The notes under the pieces were generated by a model, which saw nothing but the letters and a program-made list of their open reading frames with translations, ran no database searches and was not told the origin of the DNA. The position numbers and the translations under genes are program-made. A stretch of DNA of 64,000 nucleotides from Solicoccozyma terricola (taxonomy: Eukaryota; Basidiomycota; Tremellomycetes; Filobasidiales; Piskurozymaceae), in NCBI GenBank assembly GCA_001600875.1, contig BCLD01000002.1, positions 297,667 through 361,666 on the forward strand, written 5' to 3'. Below are positions 11,275 to 22,960 of this stretch, piece by piece (position 1 is the stretch's first letter; each line of letters begins with the position of its first letter).

Positions 11275-13279
11275 TCACTTCAAGTAGGGCTCGGGTGCGA
11301 TGCCCTCGAGCCTCGCTCCCTCACCCATCCCGTCTGCATGATGATTCTCCAGGCTGCGCGTTGAAAGATGTCGCCGCCGAGCTTGCCGACGCCAGGAATG
11401 GCCTCGTTGTCTGAACCGGACTTGTGGGCGCCGACGAGGGACCCGCAGGGTTGTTGACCATACAATGTCGAGTAGTGAAGAAGCGCGCGGATTGCCTTGA
11501 GGACGTGGGAGTCTGCGGGAGGGAAGGGTGGCAGGGGATTCAGTAGTTGCCATCCATGGGAAGGGAATGACAGGCTAACCTTGCGCATACATGGCGCTTG
11601 TGACGACAGTGAGCCAAGGGTTACCACCCTCGGGCACCGGTGAATAACCTACGATCTGCAGCTTACTATCGTCTGTTGCTTCCGATGTGGGCCGAGCAGG
11701 GAACGGGGTCTGCTCGAGGATCGTCTCTGGGAGGATATGAGGGCGTCCGCGGCAGAGGGAGATGTGGAGGATGGCGAGGAGGTAGGAGCTGAGGAGGGTA
11801 ACGCGATCAGCCGGCGACAGGAGGTTGGCGAGCGATGGGAGGAAGATTGATGAGGCAAGGCAGTGCATCTGTAGGAGAGGTCAGCGTTGATGGCGACGAA
11901 AGGGCTGACTGCTGCTCACCAGGAAAAAATCCACACTGATATCTCTACCAGGCCGACTCGTCGAGCATGCGAGTAACGTCGCAAAGACTGCAATCTCCTC
12001 GTAACAATCCTCCCACTGCGACCCGTGAATTCTGCACTCAACACCCACTGGGACCCAATCCGCCTTATCTCCTCGCTTCTCCCGTCTTGAAGCGCAGCTT
12101 GCATCCGGCGGGTGATGAGGGCGTGGGGTCCAAAGGGTCCTGGATCGCATACAGGAGAGGAGCAGAGTTCGGCGTAAAGTTCGAGCAGGGAGGGTCCGCC
12201 CGTGGAGAGGTGTCGTGGACCCTGTGGGTGGACTTGGAAGACGGGGATGGCTTGGAGCGTGAGGTTCGCCAACGTACCCTTGACCGCAGACATGGCGGAT
12301 TGAGAGAGGGAAGACTCGTCAGCGTTGGGTCAACCTTGTTCGAATAGCTTGGCAAGTATTCTGGGCTGTGCACAGCGGCTTGAGCGAGGCTGCGCCGGCA
12401 ATATCAGTTCAGTTTGATCATCAAGGGAAGGAGATTCTCACCCTTCAGCAAAGACCACTCGATCATGGAACTGGAGGGACAGGGGTTAGGGAAGGTTCTG
12501 CATGGTGAACAGCCGCCAGAACGTACCTCGACACCACACCCCGTGTGGATGAATGGGTGGAATGCACCAGCTAGGAACCTTATAAACATCCTTGGTGGTT
12601 TGGTTGCCGTGGGAGGGCCTGCGTTCTATGGCAACGTTTGTATAATTAAACTCGGTGCGGTCAGGCGGGAATGTAAAGACTCACTGTTTCGTCCGACAGA
12701 ATGTACTTTTCAAATGTCCTTTTTGGTCCTAGAGTGTCGACCGATTGGTGGAAGAATTGAAGGTAGGCTGCGTAGTATCTGTGAACAGCGTCAGTTTTGT
12801 CTTGTGTTACCTCCCGCCACACCCACTTTGTATTCCCCAACCTCCTTGCATCCCACCAATTCCCCTCATGCACTACGGGAGGACTCTTCAACACCGCCTC
12901 GCCTCCCTCCGCCATGCTCCTTTCCAGAGGTGCCATTCCTGGCACATCAGCATCAAAGATGGATTGGAGGTTGGACGGGGATGCACCGAGGGAGTAGGCG
13001 GCGAGGAGGTGGTGCGGGAGGTGGTTGTATTGGTCTGCCCGGCGGTGTTTAGTAGTGATTGGCTCGGTACATCATCCGTGACTCACAGCTGATCTCCTGG
13101 TAAATATGGAATCGCCGATCGCTCTCCTCCAGCAACCGTCTGATGGCTTGCGCGTCGATTCGTCGCTTACTCCTGGGAACAGCAGGACATCGCCGCGCAC
13201 AGCAGTGGACGTGGGAAAGCTCTTGGCGAGAAGAGGGATCGGGAAGGCGGACATTGAAGTGCGAGCTTTGGTGGACATG
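11275..13279 (-). CDS. Questin-oxidase-like protein (DUF4243 family), several introns
   Basis: The family includes cofactor-poor Baeyer-Villiger-type oxygenases of anthraquinone pathways (questin to desmethylsulochrin) and many homologues of unknown substrate. Minus-strand exons in order: RRLLEESDRRFHIYQEIS (near 13130), NHLPHHLLAAYSLGASPSNL (13030), YYAAYLQFFHQSVDTLGPKR (12770), FIRFLAGAFHPFIHTGCGVE (12580), AAVHSPEYL (12370), FLPSLANLLSPADRVTLL (11845), LLHYSTLYGQQPCGSL (11480), and GWVRE (11330). The HLPHHLL and FHPFIHTGYGVE-like histidine motifs are hallmarks of the family. Exons change frame across GT...AG intervals. The start Met at 13279 is tentative, because one frame change near 13175 is not cleanly explained by an intron. 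A long plus-strand frame over 12414-13052 is its antisense shadow. Confidence 0.75.
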
Positions 13280-13399
13280 GCATGAAGGACTGGACGAGTG
13301 CCGTTGTCAGCGCACCACTCCGTTGAGACCATCTGGCATTCTACATAGGTATTCACGGTGTCTGGCTGAACCTCAACCTACGTCACGACTCCAAAGGAA

Positions 13400-14380
13400 C
13401 CCAAAGTAAAATGCCACGCCAAACCTCGCGTTTAGGGGTGAGTTCCACTTTTGGATCTAGACTGGCCGAAAATAACTCTACTGGTCTCACTTGGCAAGCG
13501 GAGTGTTACGATCAGCACAACATGTACATCAGCTGTTTCGGTTGATACAAGTCGGTTCCGCGTGGTACATCACACCCAAAGAAGTGATCAGCCAGGGCGC
13601 TAGCCAGCCGGCTAGTACCTCCACCTCCTCCATCTTGTGTCGGCCAAACGCTTATGTTAAACATCTCCGATAAAACACACAGTCGGAGAATGGCACAGGT
13701 GGACGGGTCGAGGGATCTGCCGATGTACTTGCGATGGCAGATACTTGAATGGTTGAGGCGGGTGATGGGGCACCTAGCTGTCGGACTACTAGGGTGATAC
13801 CGTTGGTTTGAATGGCGGTTTAGGTGATGGCGGCCGCTAGGTTCACTGAGCGAGGTGGTCAGCTGGAGACTCGTGGACGTAATGGACTGCCGAGAACTGA
13901 CTTCCTTGTGACGCCGATCACCGATGGTTCTAGATCCGGATGTGGATTGACGTATGCGGAGTTTGTTCCAGTGTCCCGACTTGGAGTGATATACCTTTCG
14001 TGTCGGACAGTGACGAAAACATGACGAAATCTCGCGCGTTGAATTGGGCAACAGTGGTAAATATAGAATGCTCGGGAGTATCCGTCGGAATTATAGCGCT
14101 TCCGCTGGAACGGCGAACGGGGCTATCATCAGGTACACGTAGATCAGTAGGATCACTATGTACAGTTCAGCTGGAGTTGTCGCAGAGGTTGAGAGGAAGC
14201 AACATCCACGCGTCATGCCGAGTTACACTGTCGGGCGATTGATTCTTCCTTGACAACGATTCTTTATGAATCTATCCTTGATCTAACTCAACACTATGCC
14301 CCTATTGTTATAGAGGATGAGGAAGAGTGGATAGGGAGTTGTCTAAACTAAGATTGAGAACCGAAGTGGGACGCTGTCAC
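13400..14380. other. Unassigned, open frame on the minus strand
   Basis: A 179-codon minus frame spans 13512-14051. It is rich in Ser, Thr, His and Arg, with no domain that I recognise, and several overlapping frames share the space. I would not call it a gene without transcript evidence. Confidence 0.25.
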
Positions 14381-14569
14381 GTGACGTGATTTCTGACAGG
14401 CTCAAGGGTCGTCCGGCGAGCATTTTCGGTCAATCGTCAGACCAGAACAAGATCCAGGACCAAGTTTGTGCTTGGCCCGAGACCGTGCGCAAAAAGGAAC
14501 GAACATCCGGTACCTGCCCAGTACTAACTTGTCCCTCCCAGTGGCGTTTGTACGTTGGGTTCACGCTCC

Positions 14570-14850
14570 ACCCGCTGCGACTCCGAGGAGCAGCTCCACC
14601 CAGAGCTTCCATAGACCATACTCCGTTCTTGTCTGCGTGGAGCCGAGTGGAGCTGCTGCGAAGCTCTGGTTGGAGCCGCTCCCCGGAGCTCCGCCTACAG
14701 CGTGAACCCAATGTACATCAGACTGACATTGCGCGAAACAGACCACAAACCATACTCCGGGGAGCGGCTCCACCCAGAGCTTCCACAGACCACACTCCAG
14801 GGAGCAGCTCCGCCTAGAGCGAATGTACATCAGACTGACATTGCGCGCGT
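14570..14850. repeat. Cluster of short direct and inverted repeats
   Basis: A unit built around GAGCAGCTCCACCCAGAGCT and CCATAGACCATACTCC occurs at about 14586-14625, again at 14756-14800, and partly inverted at 14636-14695 (GGTTGGAGCCGCTCCCCGGAG). The 26-bp string beginning AATGTACATCAGACTG is present twice (about 14709 and 14822). Single strands could fold into GC-rich hairpins. It could be a miniature transposon or promoter-proximal array. It sits just upstream of the Zn2Cys6 gene. Confidence 0.6.
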
Positions 14851-14935
14851 CAGAGGTGATGTCAACAGTGAGGTTTGAAGCTGTAATAATGAAGGGCGTC
14901 CAAGTCAGAAAAGTCGCCGCTTCGACTGCTGCTCC

Positions 14936-16189
14936 TTGATTTGGGCTTCCCATCACAGGTCAAAGATTCCGCAGTTACCAGGAGTTCAAGTTTCTAATAC
15001 CTCTGGTGGTGGCGACGTCGTAACGTCAATGGAAGATATGGGAAAAGAGAACGCTTCGGTGCTTCTCTGTGAATCAGCGTTATTTCCTGGTCAATACTGG
15101 GTGACTAGTAACGCTGGTTTGACGATGGATTCTGGAATGAGAGACGATGGTAGTGGATATGCACAAAGTGTTTCTCGGACACGAGGAGCTGGAAGTAGTG
15201 TCGGTGTCATCACCTCGCCGATGGGTCCTTCGTGTTTGGGATTCAGAAGTGTTGGAATGTCAACGATCGAAACCATCTCTCCATTGATGATCTCTCCACC
15301 ATACGCTTCCATCTGTCCACCAACCGCTTCTCTCCTTCAAATTGGCGGAATGGGCGGAATGCTAGTCAAAGTGGAGGATAACGCGTTCGAGTCGTGGAGG
15401 GAGGACGTACAATCTTCGTCGGGAAGTGAATCGGGAAGCTCGTTACCCGCCATTCCTATCGAACCTGGTCAGAACTACGGCCCATTCCCCGACGAGGTCA
15501 CACATCAATCACCTATCTCGGCCGGTGCTACGACCGCCACTAGTCAAATGCCGACCTACTACCAACCTGGAAACGTAATACTCCCCCCCAATATATCTGA
15601 TGGGATGCTGCTCCTCCTCCGAAGCTGGCGAAACGACGAACGAGGACTTCCTTTGGTGGAGAATCGGCGGTTGGCGCCGTTGTAACGCTTGGCGGTGCGA
15701 ATGCAAAGGACGTTAAGAAAAGGCAGAGGCAGAGGGTCGTACAGGCTTGTGAGAAGTGTAGGGGGAGAAAAGCGGCTGTGAGTATGGTGAGTTATCAGAT
15801 CTTGTGAACCGTAATGATTGATCATACCCCCCCATCAATGCTCTTAGTGCAATGGCCACGTCCCATGCAAGCGATGCACCAGCAAGAAGATCACCTGCGT
15901 GTATCCACCCGACCTACGAATGCGTGGTCCCAACAAGGTCAAGGAGGCACCTGCTTCGAGGAAGGAGTCTACGGCTGCTGCGAAGGCCGCGAAGGCGAAG
16001 GCAGGTGGCGGTATTGGGTTGACGATCTCTACTAAGAGGAGGCCAAGCGGTGGTGCGATGGGTCAAGTTCAAAGTGCGAGCGATGTTAGGCATCAACATA
16101 TCGACGGCAAGATTGAGGAACCACCCTTCTCAGGAACAAGGGGAGGATCTTACTCTCCATCGGAGCCGATGGAGGTGGGGTACTCATAG
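14936..16189 (+). CDS. Zn2Cys6 (Gal4-type) transcription factor, three exons
   Basis: Joining 14936-15574, 15625-15777 and 15848-16189 gives one open frame. The two introns are 50 nt (GTAATA...GAAG) and 70 nt (GTGAGT...CTTAG). Their lengths exactly repair the frame. Exons 2 and 3 together encode CEKCRGRKAA then CNGHVPCKRCTSKKITC. Its spacing C-x2-C-x6-C-x5-C-x2-C-x6-C is the canonical binuclear zinc cluster, split by the second intron after the fifth-sixth residue of the first loop. A basic run (KKRQRQR) precedes it. Unusually the cluster lies C-terminal, after about 240 Ser/Gly/Pro-rich residues. The usual fungal-specific middle domain is absent, so it is a short or truncated regulator. The start Met is the first in frame and may not be the true one. 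Confidence 0.8.
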
Positions 16190-16359
16190 TTACAGTCGCG
16201 AAGAACACGACTTCTCTGGCTAGGCAACGAGCGTGAGTACTAACACTCCGATGGTGGCTACCCCTACAGGGTTCCTGCACAACCAGATCGCTGGTGGGTA
16301 CCATGGGAACGGCAGTGGAGCATATGGGATGGAGGAACACATGTCAGCTCTCCTTAATT

Positions 16360-16475
16360 CGGAGCTATCTGGACCCACGCAGCTTCCGACCTGTTTCACG
16401 CCTATGATGATATAAATGGTCTCAAAAGACTCTTAGGAAAAATCACCTTGCCGGATCCACGGATTAACGACGTTT
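16360..16475 (+). pseudogene. Copy of the F-box-like module, plus strand
   Basis: The plus frame reads LFHAYDDINGLKRLLGKITL and stops soon after (INDV stop). It corresponds to the minus-strand module at 3343-3555. The nucleotide match covers about 16400-16455 against about 3415-3475 in inverse orientation. No complete gene surrounds it. Confidence 0.5.
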
Positions 16476-16529
16476 AGAAAGCACCTATCAAGATTCCTCC
16501 AATCTCCATAACGTGTTCGGGACCGCTTC

Positions 16530-16950
16530 ACACAGGCTAATCGCAGAGGGCATTGCCGTCATGTACGTTGTGCAGTTATCTATCTGGGCTATCTGCGTGG
16601 CAGGCCCACTATTAATCAGTAACATAGCGACAGGATCCTTTTAAATCTGCTTCAATGAATCACCTCATCAGCGCAGCGCCCTTCCATTCCGTGTTCAAAC
16701 TCGCGCCATCTCATGATGAAGTGTTCTTGTCTACAGTTCGTCAGTGAACTAACTCAGTGGGTCTATCACCGAGGACCGCAGCATAAATCCTACGTGGCCA
16801 ATGATTCACAGTTGCTCCCTTCGATTCAATGGCTCTCTAACTTTGACGTATAGTGGACAGTCGAGAGTTTGTCGATAGAATACGCTCACAGCCGTTGACG
16901 GTTTTGGGGACGTGCCTTGCGGGAGGCAGATACGCTCAAGTTTCTGGAAT
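16530..16950 (+). repeat. Dispersed repeat A
   Basis: Non-coding sequence that recurs inverted at about 26060-26450. A third, partial copy of its middle (AACTCAGTGGGTCTRTCACC, followed by GAGGACCGCA) lies at 31010-31110. The copies differ at scattered positions, so the duplication is not recent. Confidence 0.8.
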
Positions 16951-17339
16951 AAAGCTTACCTCTGCTCACAAAAGAATACCTGAAGGCATTGACCCACATT
17001 TCGACATCCATGCAAGAGAGATCGTGGGGTTGGGAGGTCGCAGAGGTAGGTAGGTATACAGGAGCTCCGTGTGCCTGCGAGCGGAACACAGATATGGGTG
17101 GCAACGATTCAAGGTGCTGGTGGAACAACCTCTACAACGTCGGTTTGCCTCCACCCCGCTCTGCTTTTACTCTTAGAGTTGGCAGTCGAGACCCCAGTCA
17201 GACAACGCTTTTGGCTCACGTAGAGTCCACATTTATCACATCGAGATCAACATGGCAATGCAAATGAATCGTTTTCCTGTGCACAACGCAAGTTAGTTGG
17301 CGTTAAGATAAACTGGGGCAGATTCAACTGATTTCCAAC

Positions 17340-17560
17340 ACAAAGATTTGGAACTTTTGCCACAAATAAGCAAATGGCTTGTTGTGTTGGAGGATTTGGC
17401 TCCTTTTCACATCCAGAAAACGTGCCCCAGCTGCTCGTTATAAGCCCCGCCAGCCCCACCTATTCAACAAATATCTATTCAAGAAATGGCAGAGCAAACC
17501 ATTTTGTTTGATGCTAGCCTGGACAAACGGAGACTTGTTCGTTTTGCACGAAGTAGAGTG
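17340..17560 (+). repeat. Dispersed repeat A2
   Basis: Contains CAAATGGCTTGTTGTGTTGG...GACAAACGGAGACTTGTT. It recurs inverted at about 25848-26025, and related copies in the other orientation lie at about 18180-18370 and 25148-25330. No coding potential was recognised. It is a family of at least four copies within 9 kb. Confidence 0.75.
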
Positions 17561-17762
17561 TTGTGCTCTTTGGAAGGGTGGACGTTGCATATGCAGGTTA
17601 TGCAGGTTACGATGTTTCTTCCGTGCCATCAGAATCTTCATTCTCTCTGTTAAAAATCTCAGCGTTAATGTTGGCCTTGAGGGCTGAGGTGTACGCCACC
17701 GGGGAAGGGAACATGAGCTATGGCTCGGCCAATCACGTCTATCTCACTCCCTAAGCAGTTGC

Positions 17763-18760
17763 ACCAGAATGTCTGCCATTGCCGCATCAAACTTAGCATC
17801 AGAAGCTACAGACACCTTGCTGCGTGGAAAAGAAGCTTTCGAAGGCAGAAGAGTATCAGTCATGAGAGAGTGCGGAAAGTCATCCATCCAATGCGGATCA
17901 TCAATCGAAGTGGAGAAGGATTCATTGGGTAAGTGGGCTCAAGAATCGTATGCAGGATGAAAAAATGTTGTACTGGGCGAGGAGAAAGAGAAACGAGGAG
18001 TGCAAGTATATTGGGGAGCAGTAAGAAAAGCGACGAGTGCTGGTATCACGATATTCATGCTTCCTTTCCAAGTGGTGTTCATCCCAGCCCTCAAAGTCAC
18101 ATCACCACTGCGACCGAGGGAATGATAGATCTCCCGGCCCGGGACATCATCTTCACTGGTCACTGTTTCCAAAGAGGACAACACTACCCTTCGCAAGAAA
18201 AACAAGTCTCCGTTTTTCCCAGCTAGCAGCAAAATGGTTCGGCCCTGCCGTCATGGGGCTTGGCGGGGCTTGTAATGAGCAGCTTGGGCAGGTTCCTGGC
18301 GGTGAAGGAGTCACAAGTCTGCATTATGAGAAGCCTTTTGCTTGTTTGTGACCAAAGTTGACCAAAGCTCCCAAACTTGGTGTACAAATTATCGGCACGA
18401 TCTTTCTGCGCCATTTGGTCTGGGAGATTTAATTATCTGCGCGCTTTATTTTCGCGATTTATCTGCACGATTTATCTGCGCTGTCTCGCTTCCGGCAGCA
18501 CCAACATAACCCCAACATGAGCGCCACCCGTTCTTCCACTTCGGACATCTGGATGAAAACGTATGGTGTATCTGCTTCTTCCGATTTTGGTCAGATTTAT
18601 CTGCTGTATCGAGTCTCACACGTCCCTGGAATGGGGTAGACATGGGTAAATACACTCCAGCTAAGACGATCCGTCTATCTGTTTTATCTGGTTTTGTACA
18701 CTCAATTGGTCATATATCAAAGGCTTTGCAGGTAGCGCGGCCCCTTACAAACCCTGCTCC
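17763..18760 (+). repeat. Dispersed repeat B, first copy
   Basis: Matches 24835-25770 in the same orientation with many substitutions and indels. Shared landmarks include TTGCCGCATCAAACTTAGCA, GTACAAATTATCGGCACGAT, the pyrimidine-rich TTTATCTGC reiterations near 18425-18480, and TTTGTACACTCAATKGTCA near 18700. The last landmark is present a third time at about 19045-19160. No gene was recognised inside. Confidence 0.7.
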
Positions 18761-19364
18761 TAATGTACCCCTTTGCTCTTCTAAACTTTACTCTCTATGG
18801 ATACCTCCCAAAAACCCAAATGAAACATATACCGGTTATGAAGGGTTAGGCAGCGTGGGGCGCGCGTCTCGAATTCCATGCAATGATCGGTCGGTTGATT
18901 GTGAACAGATGCCAAGATAGGTTGCTGACCGGGCAACAAGCTAAGTTGATGGCAAGGAAGTATGGTAACTCCTTGTGAAGAATGTAAAAGTATTACCATG
19001 ACTAGAGCCTGCTCTTTTTGAGGTATTCGTCAATTTGCGTAGCCTCCGCGAGGCGGTGTGTAAATACACAAATAGCTGAGGAGATCGGTCTATCTGATTT
19101 ATCTGCTGTTGTACACTCAATTGTCATAGATCAAAGAAAGGCTTTGCAGGTAATGGCCCATTCTCGTTATGTGCTTTGTTTACTCTTCTACCTTCCTCTC
19201 ACTGGACACTTAACTAATCAACAACCCAGGAACGGACACCTCCTATCAAGCGCGGGTGTCTCGAGTTTCTTGCGAGGACGTGATTCAACTAGTATATGTC
19301 TTCACGAGAGAATGGTGCTCAGTTAGCCTTTTAGTCTTGGAAGCAGCGCGATAGCAATCAGCTA

Positions 19365-19560
19365 CTTTCGGACACTGGTGGTGATTTTCTTGCTCGAGAC
19401 CACTGGCGCCAGATAAAGGCGGTAGTTAATGTCAGACAGTCTCCCATTCGATACATAAGACTTATCAATGTGTAAGGGGACTGCTCCCCAGTGAGACACC
19501 GGTTTGACAGCGCCAACAGATAAATCATTCTGTGTTGATCAAAGGGGCAAGATGAGGGAG
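19365..19560 (+). repeat. Dispersed repeat C, first copy
   Basis: Shares TCAGACAGTCTCCCATT, GACAAATCATTCT-like and AAGGGGCAAGA blocks with 22115-22290 in the same orientation. The second copy begins exactly where the lipoxygenase homology stops. Confidence 0.7.
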
Positions 19561-19899
19561 ATTTGTTTGTGTTTGTGGTGCGCCCATCGCACTCTCAGAT
19601 TGGTGTGTGTTCACGAAGCAGGCTTCTCGTCATTAAGAATCTGACGCTTTTTCCTCATCCATCCAGTAACTGTTAAAGCTGGGCGGTTTCTTACACACCA
19701 AGCCCCTTCCAGTCAAACACATGATAGGTTTATTTACGAAATCGTGCACCCAAGAGCCAATTGCTCAAAGTGACATTTATCTGCATATCGACCACTAATC
19801 GTCAACCGAAGTGTTGAGAATGTATCTGAATCATTAACGACCTGACTGAGAAGATAATATTGGTTGAGAAGATTAATATTGATCGGGCCACAGACAGCC

Positions 19900-20924
19900 G
19901 ACTGGGACTCACAGAACTTCATCCCACTCACGACTGCAGATCACATCAATTCATGCGGAGTTGGGGTGAGTATGGATGCCATACAAACTGCCTTCAAGCT
20001 TACTGGTGGCCTTTAGAACCATTCCAGGAAGGTCAAATCGTCAGCTTTGTGCCAACCTAGGATTGTAAAACCGACGAGTAACATGGTGTCTGCCCAACTC
20101 ACCTCCCGAGGAGATAAAGCTGCCACCACCATACCCAATCGAAGCAAAGGCGTTGAGATAGCCTCGGAGTTGAATGGGGCAAATTTCAGCGGCGGATGCC
20201 GTCGATAGCGTTTCTATTGGGCTGTGTTAGTTAACTTGGGGGAGACAGTTTGAACAGGACCACACTTACGGAACATCCCCCAGGGAATCTATTTCGCACA
20301 AGGCATCATGTGTTAGCGGAGTTGAGACCCTAGACATGGCGAACTCAGCAACCAAGAGGATGTTCAAGCTAACCGCAACGACAGCCAAGAAGATGGTCGC
20401 CGTCATGAGTCCCATACCCCAGATGAACGTCCTCCTCGAGCCAAATCGTTCCTGGCAATAACCATTAATAAAGAGACCAATCACCTGCCCAACGTAGGCC
20501 ATATTGGTGAGACCGGATTGGTAGTTTGCCGGGATAACGAGTTTCTTTTTGGATAAGACGCCAAAACTATTGAGGAAGGCTGGAAGACCGAAAAAGGAAT
20601 TTACCTACAGATGGTTGTGGTTAGTGATAATGTCCTTGTAGCAGAAGCCAAGGGGCCGGGAAAGAAGAACCCACCCGGACTCACCACAGCGGTATCATAA
20701 CCCTCCATGAACAACGCGCTGGTTAAAAAAATACTCCAACTAGCGGCACGCCAGTGGTTCTTCCAAGCTTGACGGAAGGACTCGCCCTTTTGCCTCTGGA
20801 CGACAGCGAAACCGAGCTTGACAAGCTCAGGATCGATGCCCTTTACAGCTTCACGCTGTGCCTCGGTGAGCCCAACAACGTTGAGCTGTGGGTCGGCGTC
20901 TTTCGAAGGACCAAACCCAACCAT
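19900..20924 (-). pseudogene. MFS sugar (maltose-type) transporter, truncated and decayed 3' end
   Basis: Family members are plasma-membrane proton symporters of sugars. From the start at 20924 the minus strand encodes a cytosolic N-terminus and then SIFLTSALFMEGYDTAV (TM1). After an intron follow FGLPAFLNSFG, PANYQSGLTNMAYVGQVIGL and NGYCQERFGSRRTFIWGMGL (TM2-TM4, with the GxRRTF loop). A split IPWGMF leads to STASAAEICPIQLRGYLNAF and GYGGGSFISSG, the E-x-x-P-xx-LRG motif of the family. A GTGAGT donor follows at about 20105. Beyond it the similarity fades (about 20060-19950) and the second six-helix bundle is not found. So the first half of a transporter survives, next to repeat C. Confidence 0.75.
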
Positions 20925-21215
20925 GCGGACTATCTGAGGGGCAATTTTACGGCGCGATGGATAACGCTTAGCGTCGGGCAGACAAGCAAAGCGAAATCAC
21001 TACGCCCGATGAAAAGGAAAGTCAAGACGTCAACGCCCTTACCACGAAGAAAGACTTCAGGGGGCGGTCCAAAGAGATTTTTGATTCCAAGATTGAGGCT
21101 TCAAAGCCCCGTTATTAATGGTATGCTGCCGAAAGGCAAGATCTGGAGCTATAGCAACGGCGTCTGGTATTACAAATCACAAGCAATAGAAACTAAAGAC
21201 CTCCTCGACCAAATT

Positions 21216-22115
21216 TCAGATAAGAATGGAGACAGCGTTGGCATTCGGGTCCAAGACATTGTAGGGAATCTCCTTGTTGTCCAATTTGCCACTGATACGT
21301 TGCAATACCAACTCAAAGTCCAACAGATCGTCCACGAAGCCCTTGGCGGCATTCTGCAAGGCCGGATCATCCTCCGCAAGGTGTAACGATAGGCCGTAGT
21401 TGATGAGGTTCTGATCCTCAGCGACCCGGTAACTGAGAAGGTGCACCAGGTGAAACGCCAAGAGCCATTCATTTGGTCGATTGATCGGAAGCGCCTTCAT
21501 GAGTTGACTTTCGGTGAAATTGGTAACTTCGTCCACGGTCTTGGGAAGAGGTGAACAAATTGCCGGCGGTTTGTTGACAACATACGCATTGTAATACTCT
21601 TGCAAGTAGTTTACCGCCGTATGTTGAGGCGAAGCGATGTGTATGCACATGGTGACGCAATCGACTAGTTGATCCACCGTCTTGATTGTGGGCCACGATT
21701 TCATCTGTCCTCCTTCGTCGCTCTGCATTTCTTGGCCCCAAACACCAATCGCCTCATCCTTTGCGACCGCTTCGTCGTTAGCAAATGCTTTTCCGCCGTC
21801 TGCGAGGAACGCCTTGACAAACTTTCGGATGATGTTACAGAGAAGTAGAATATCCTGGCCGTAAGCGTAATTGTGGAACTTTTGAGAGTCGTGAAGTTCC
21901 GCGAGTGGGAATCTTCGTTTCTCCAGGTGGTTGGGAACATAATGGCCTACCCAGTCGAATCGTTTATGAGCGTCCCTGATAAAAGTGTACTTAGAATCCT
22001 CATCGAGACCGATCAGTGGCAGGATGACGTGAGGGACAATTGTCGTACGAGCCGCGGCGTTGAGTGGCAGGGTTTTCACCCAATGCGGCGACAAGCACCG
22101 AATAACTGCTCGAGA
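21216..22115 (-). pseudogene. Lipoxygenase, C-terminal half only
   Basis: Lipoxygenases dioxygenate polyunsaturated fatty acids at a non-haem iron. The frame of about 292 codons shows LSPHWVKTLPLNAAARTT at its start. It also has CVTMCIHIASPQHTAVNYLQ, where H and N in HTAVN match the third histidine and the asparagine iron ligands. The terminal sequence PYNVLDPNANAVSILI ends in the obligatory isoleucine ligand. The upstream helix with the first two histidine ligands is missing. Homology begins at about 22115, exactly where repeat C starts, so the 5' half was lost by rearrangement. No promoter is expected and the remaining protein could not bind iron normally. Confidence 0.85.
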
Positions 22116-22290
22116 TGAAGGCGGCCGTCAATATCAGACAGTCTCCCATTTGCTAGATAAGAAGATTAATCTGCAGGACCGCTCCTCGCTGATGTTTCAC
22201 AGTGATTAGGCAAACAGACAAATCATTCTTGTGCGTATAGAAGGGGCAAGACCTGTTTGTCTTTGTGGGGGGGTGCCCACGTGTTTTGCG
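22115..22290 (+). repeat. Dispersed repeat C, second copy
   Basis: Same orientation as 19365-19560. It abuts the broken end of the lipoxygenase gene, which makes it a likely rearrangement junction. Confidence 0.7.
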
Positions 22291-22600
22291 TCGGCCCGCG
22301 CTGCGACCGTCCCTTCATCGTCACTTGCGATGCCAGTGCCGAAGGGACGGGAAGCTGAGAACAATCGCCTGGTCTTTTTGGTCCACCTCAGACTCTGAGC
22401 GCAAGTATTACTCATCTTCTCTGGAGCTTGCTGCGTGCAAATGGATCCTTGACAAGTTCGAGCGCTACACATATGGCCAGCTGATCATCCTTCGTCCCAT
22501 CTTGACTAGGAGGTAGGTCGAATGCAGGCTTGGACAAAGTGATTGCACTTCTGTGTCTTGGTAATGTTGAGACCGACTGGTATGGCTTTGAGCATCAGCG

Positions 22601-22960
22601 TCAAGAATGCCTCGTGGAAGAGCTCGGTGTTGTCTCCGGGCGAGAAACGTAGATCGTGACCTCGCGCAGGATGTCAGCTTGGTAATCCTCATGATCGAGT
22701 TGGTGTATCTCCCAACTTATCCTACACTTCTTTAGCTGTCTTAAGCCATCAGCCTCCATACGGAGAGCATCTGACAGGCTCAGTTGGATTACTCCTCGAG
22801 CCTTCATGTCCTTATCCACCCAGGCTCTCTCCTGCCGGGTTTCCTCCGGATATAACGGGACGTCCTGAGGTGACGGCTTCGGCTGTCCCTTTGCCACCGT
22901 AGCAGATATCGGTAAGGGAGTTGTACCGAAGTGATAATGGAAACGATACTACGTATGACG
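22601..22960 (-). pseudogene. Copia gag fragment (downstream part)
   Basis: Minus translation gives ERAWVDKDMKARGVIQLSLS then a helical segment (DALRMEADGL). This is the pattern of the UBN2-type gag domain of copia elements just after its N-terminal W-containing block. The N-terminal block itself is found 1.7 kb away on the same strand at about 24600-24800. An MFS gene on the opposite strand lies between them. Confidence 0.65.

Noticed and set aside
12414..13052. 212-codon plus-strand open frame
   Set aside because: It is antisense to the questin-oxidase-like exons, which carry the family motifs.
20754..21386. 210-codon plus-strand open frame
   Set aside because: It overlaps, in antisense, the first exon of the sugar transporter and the end of the lipoxygenase.
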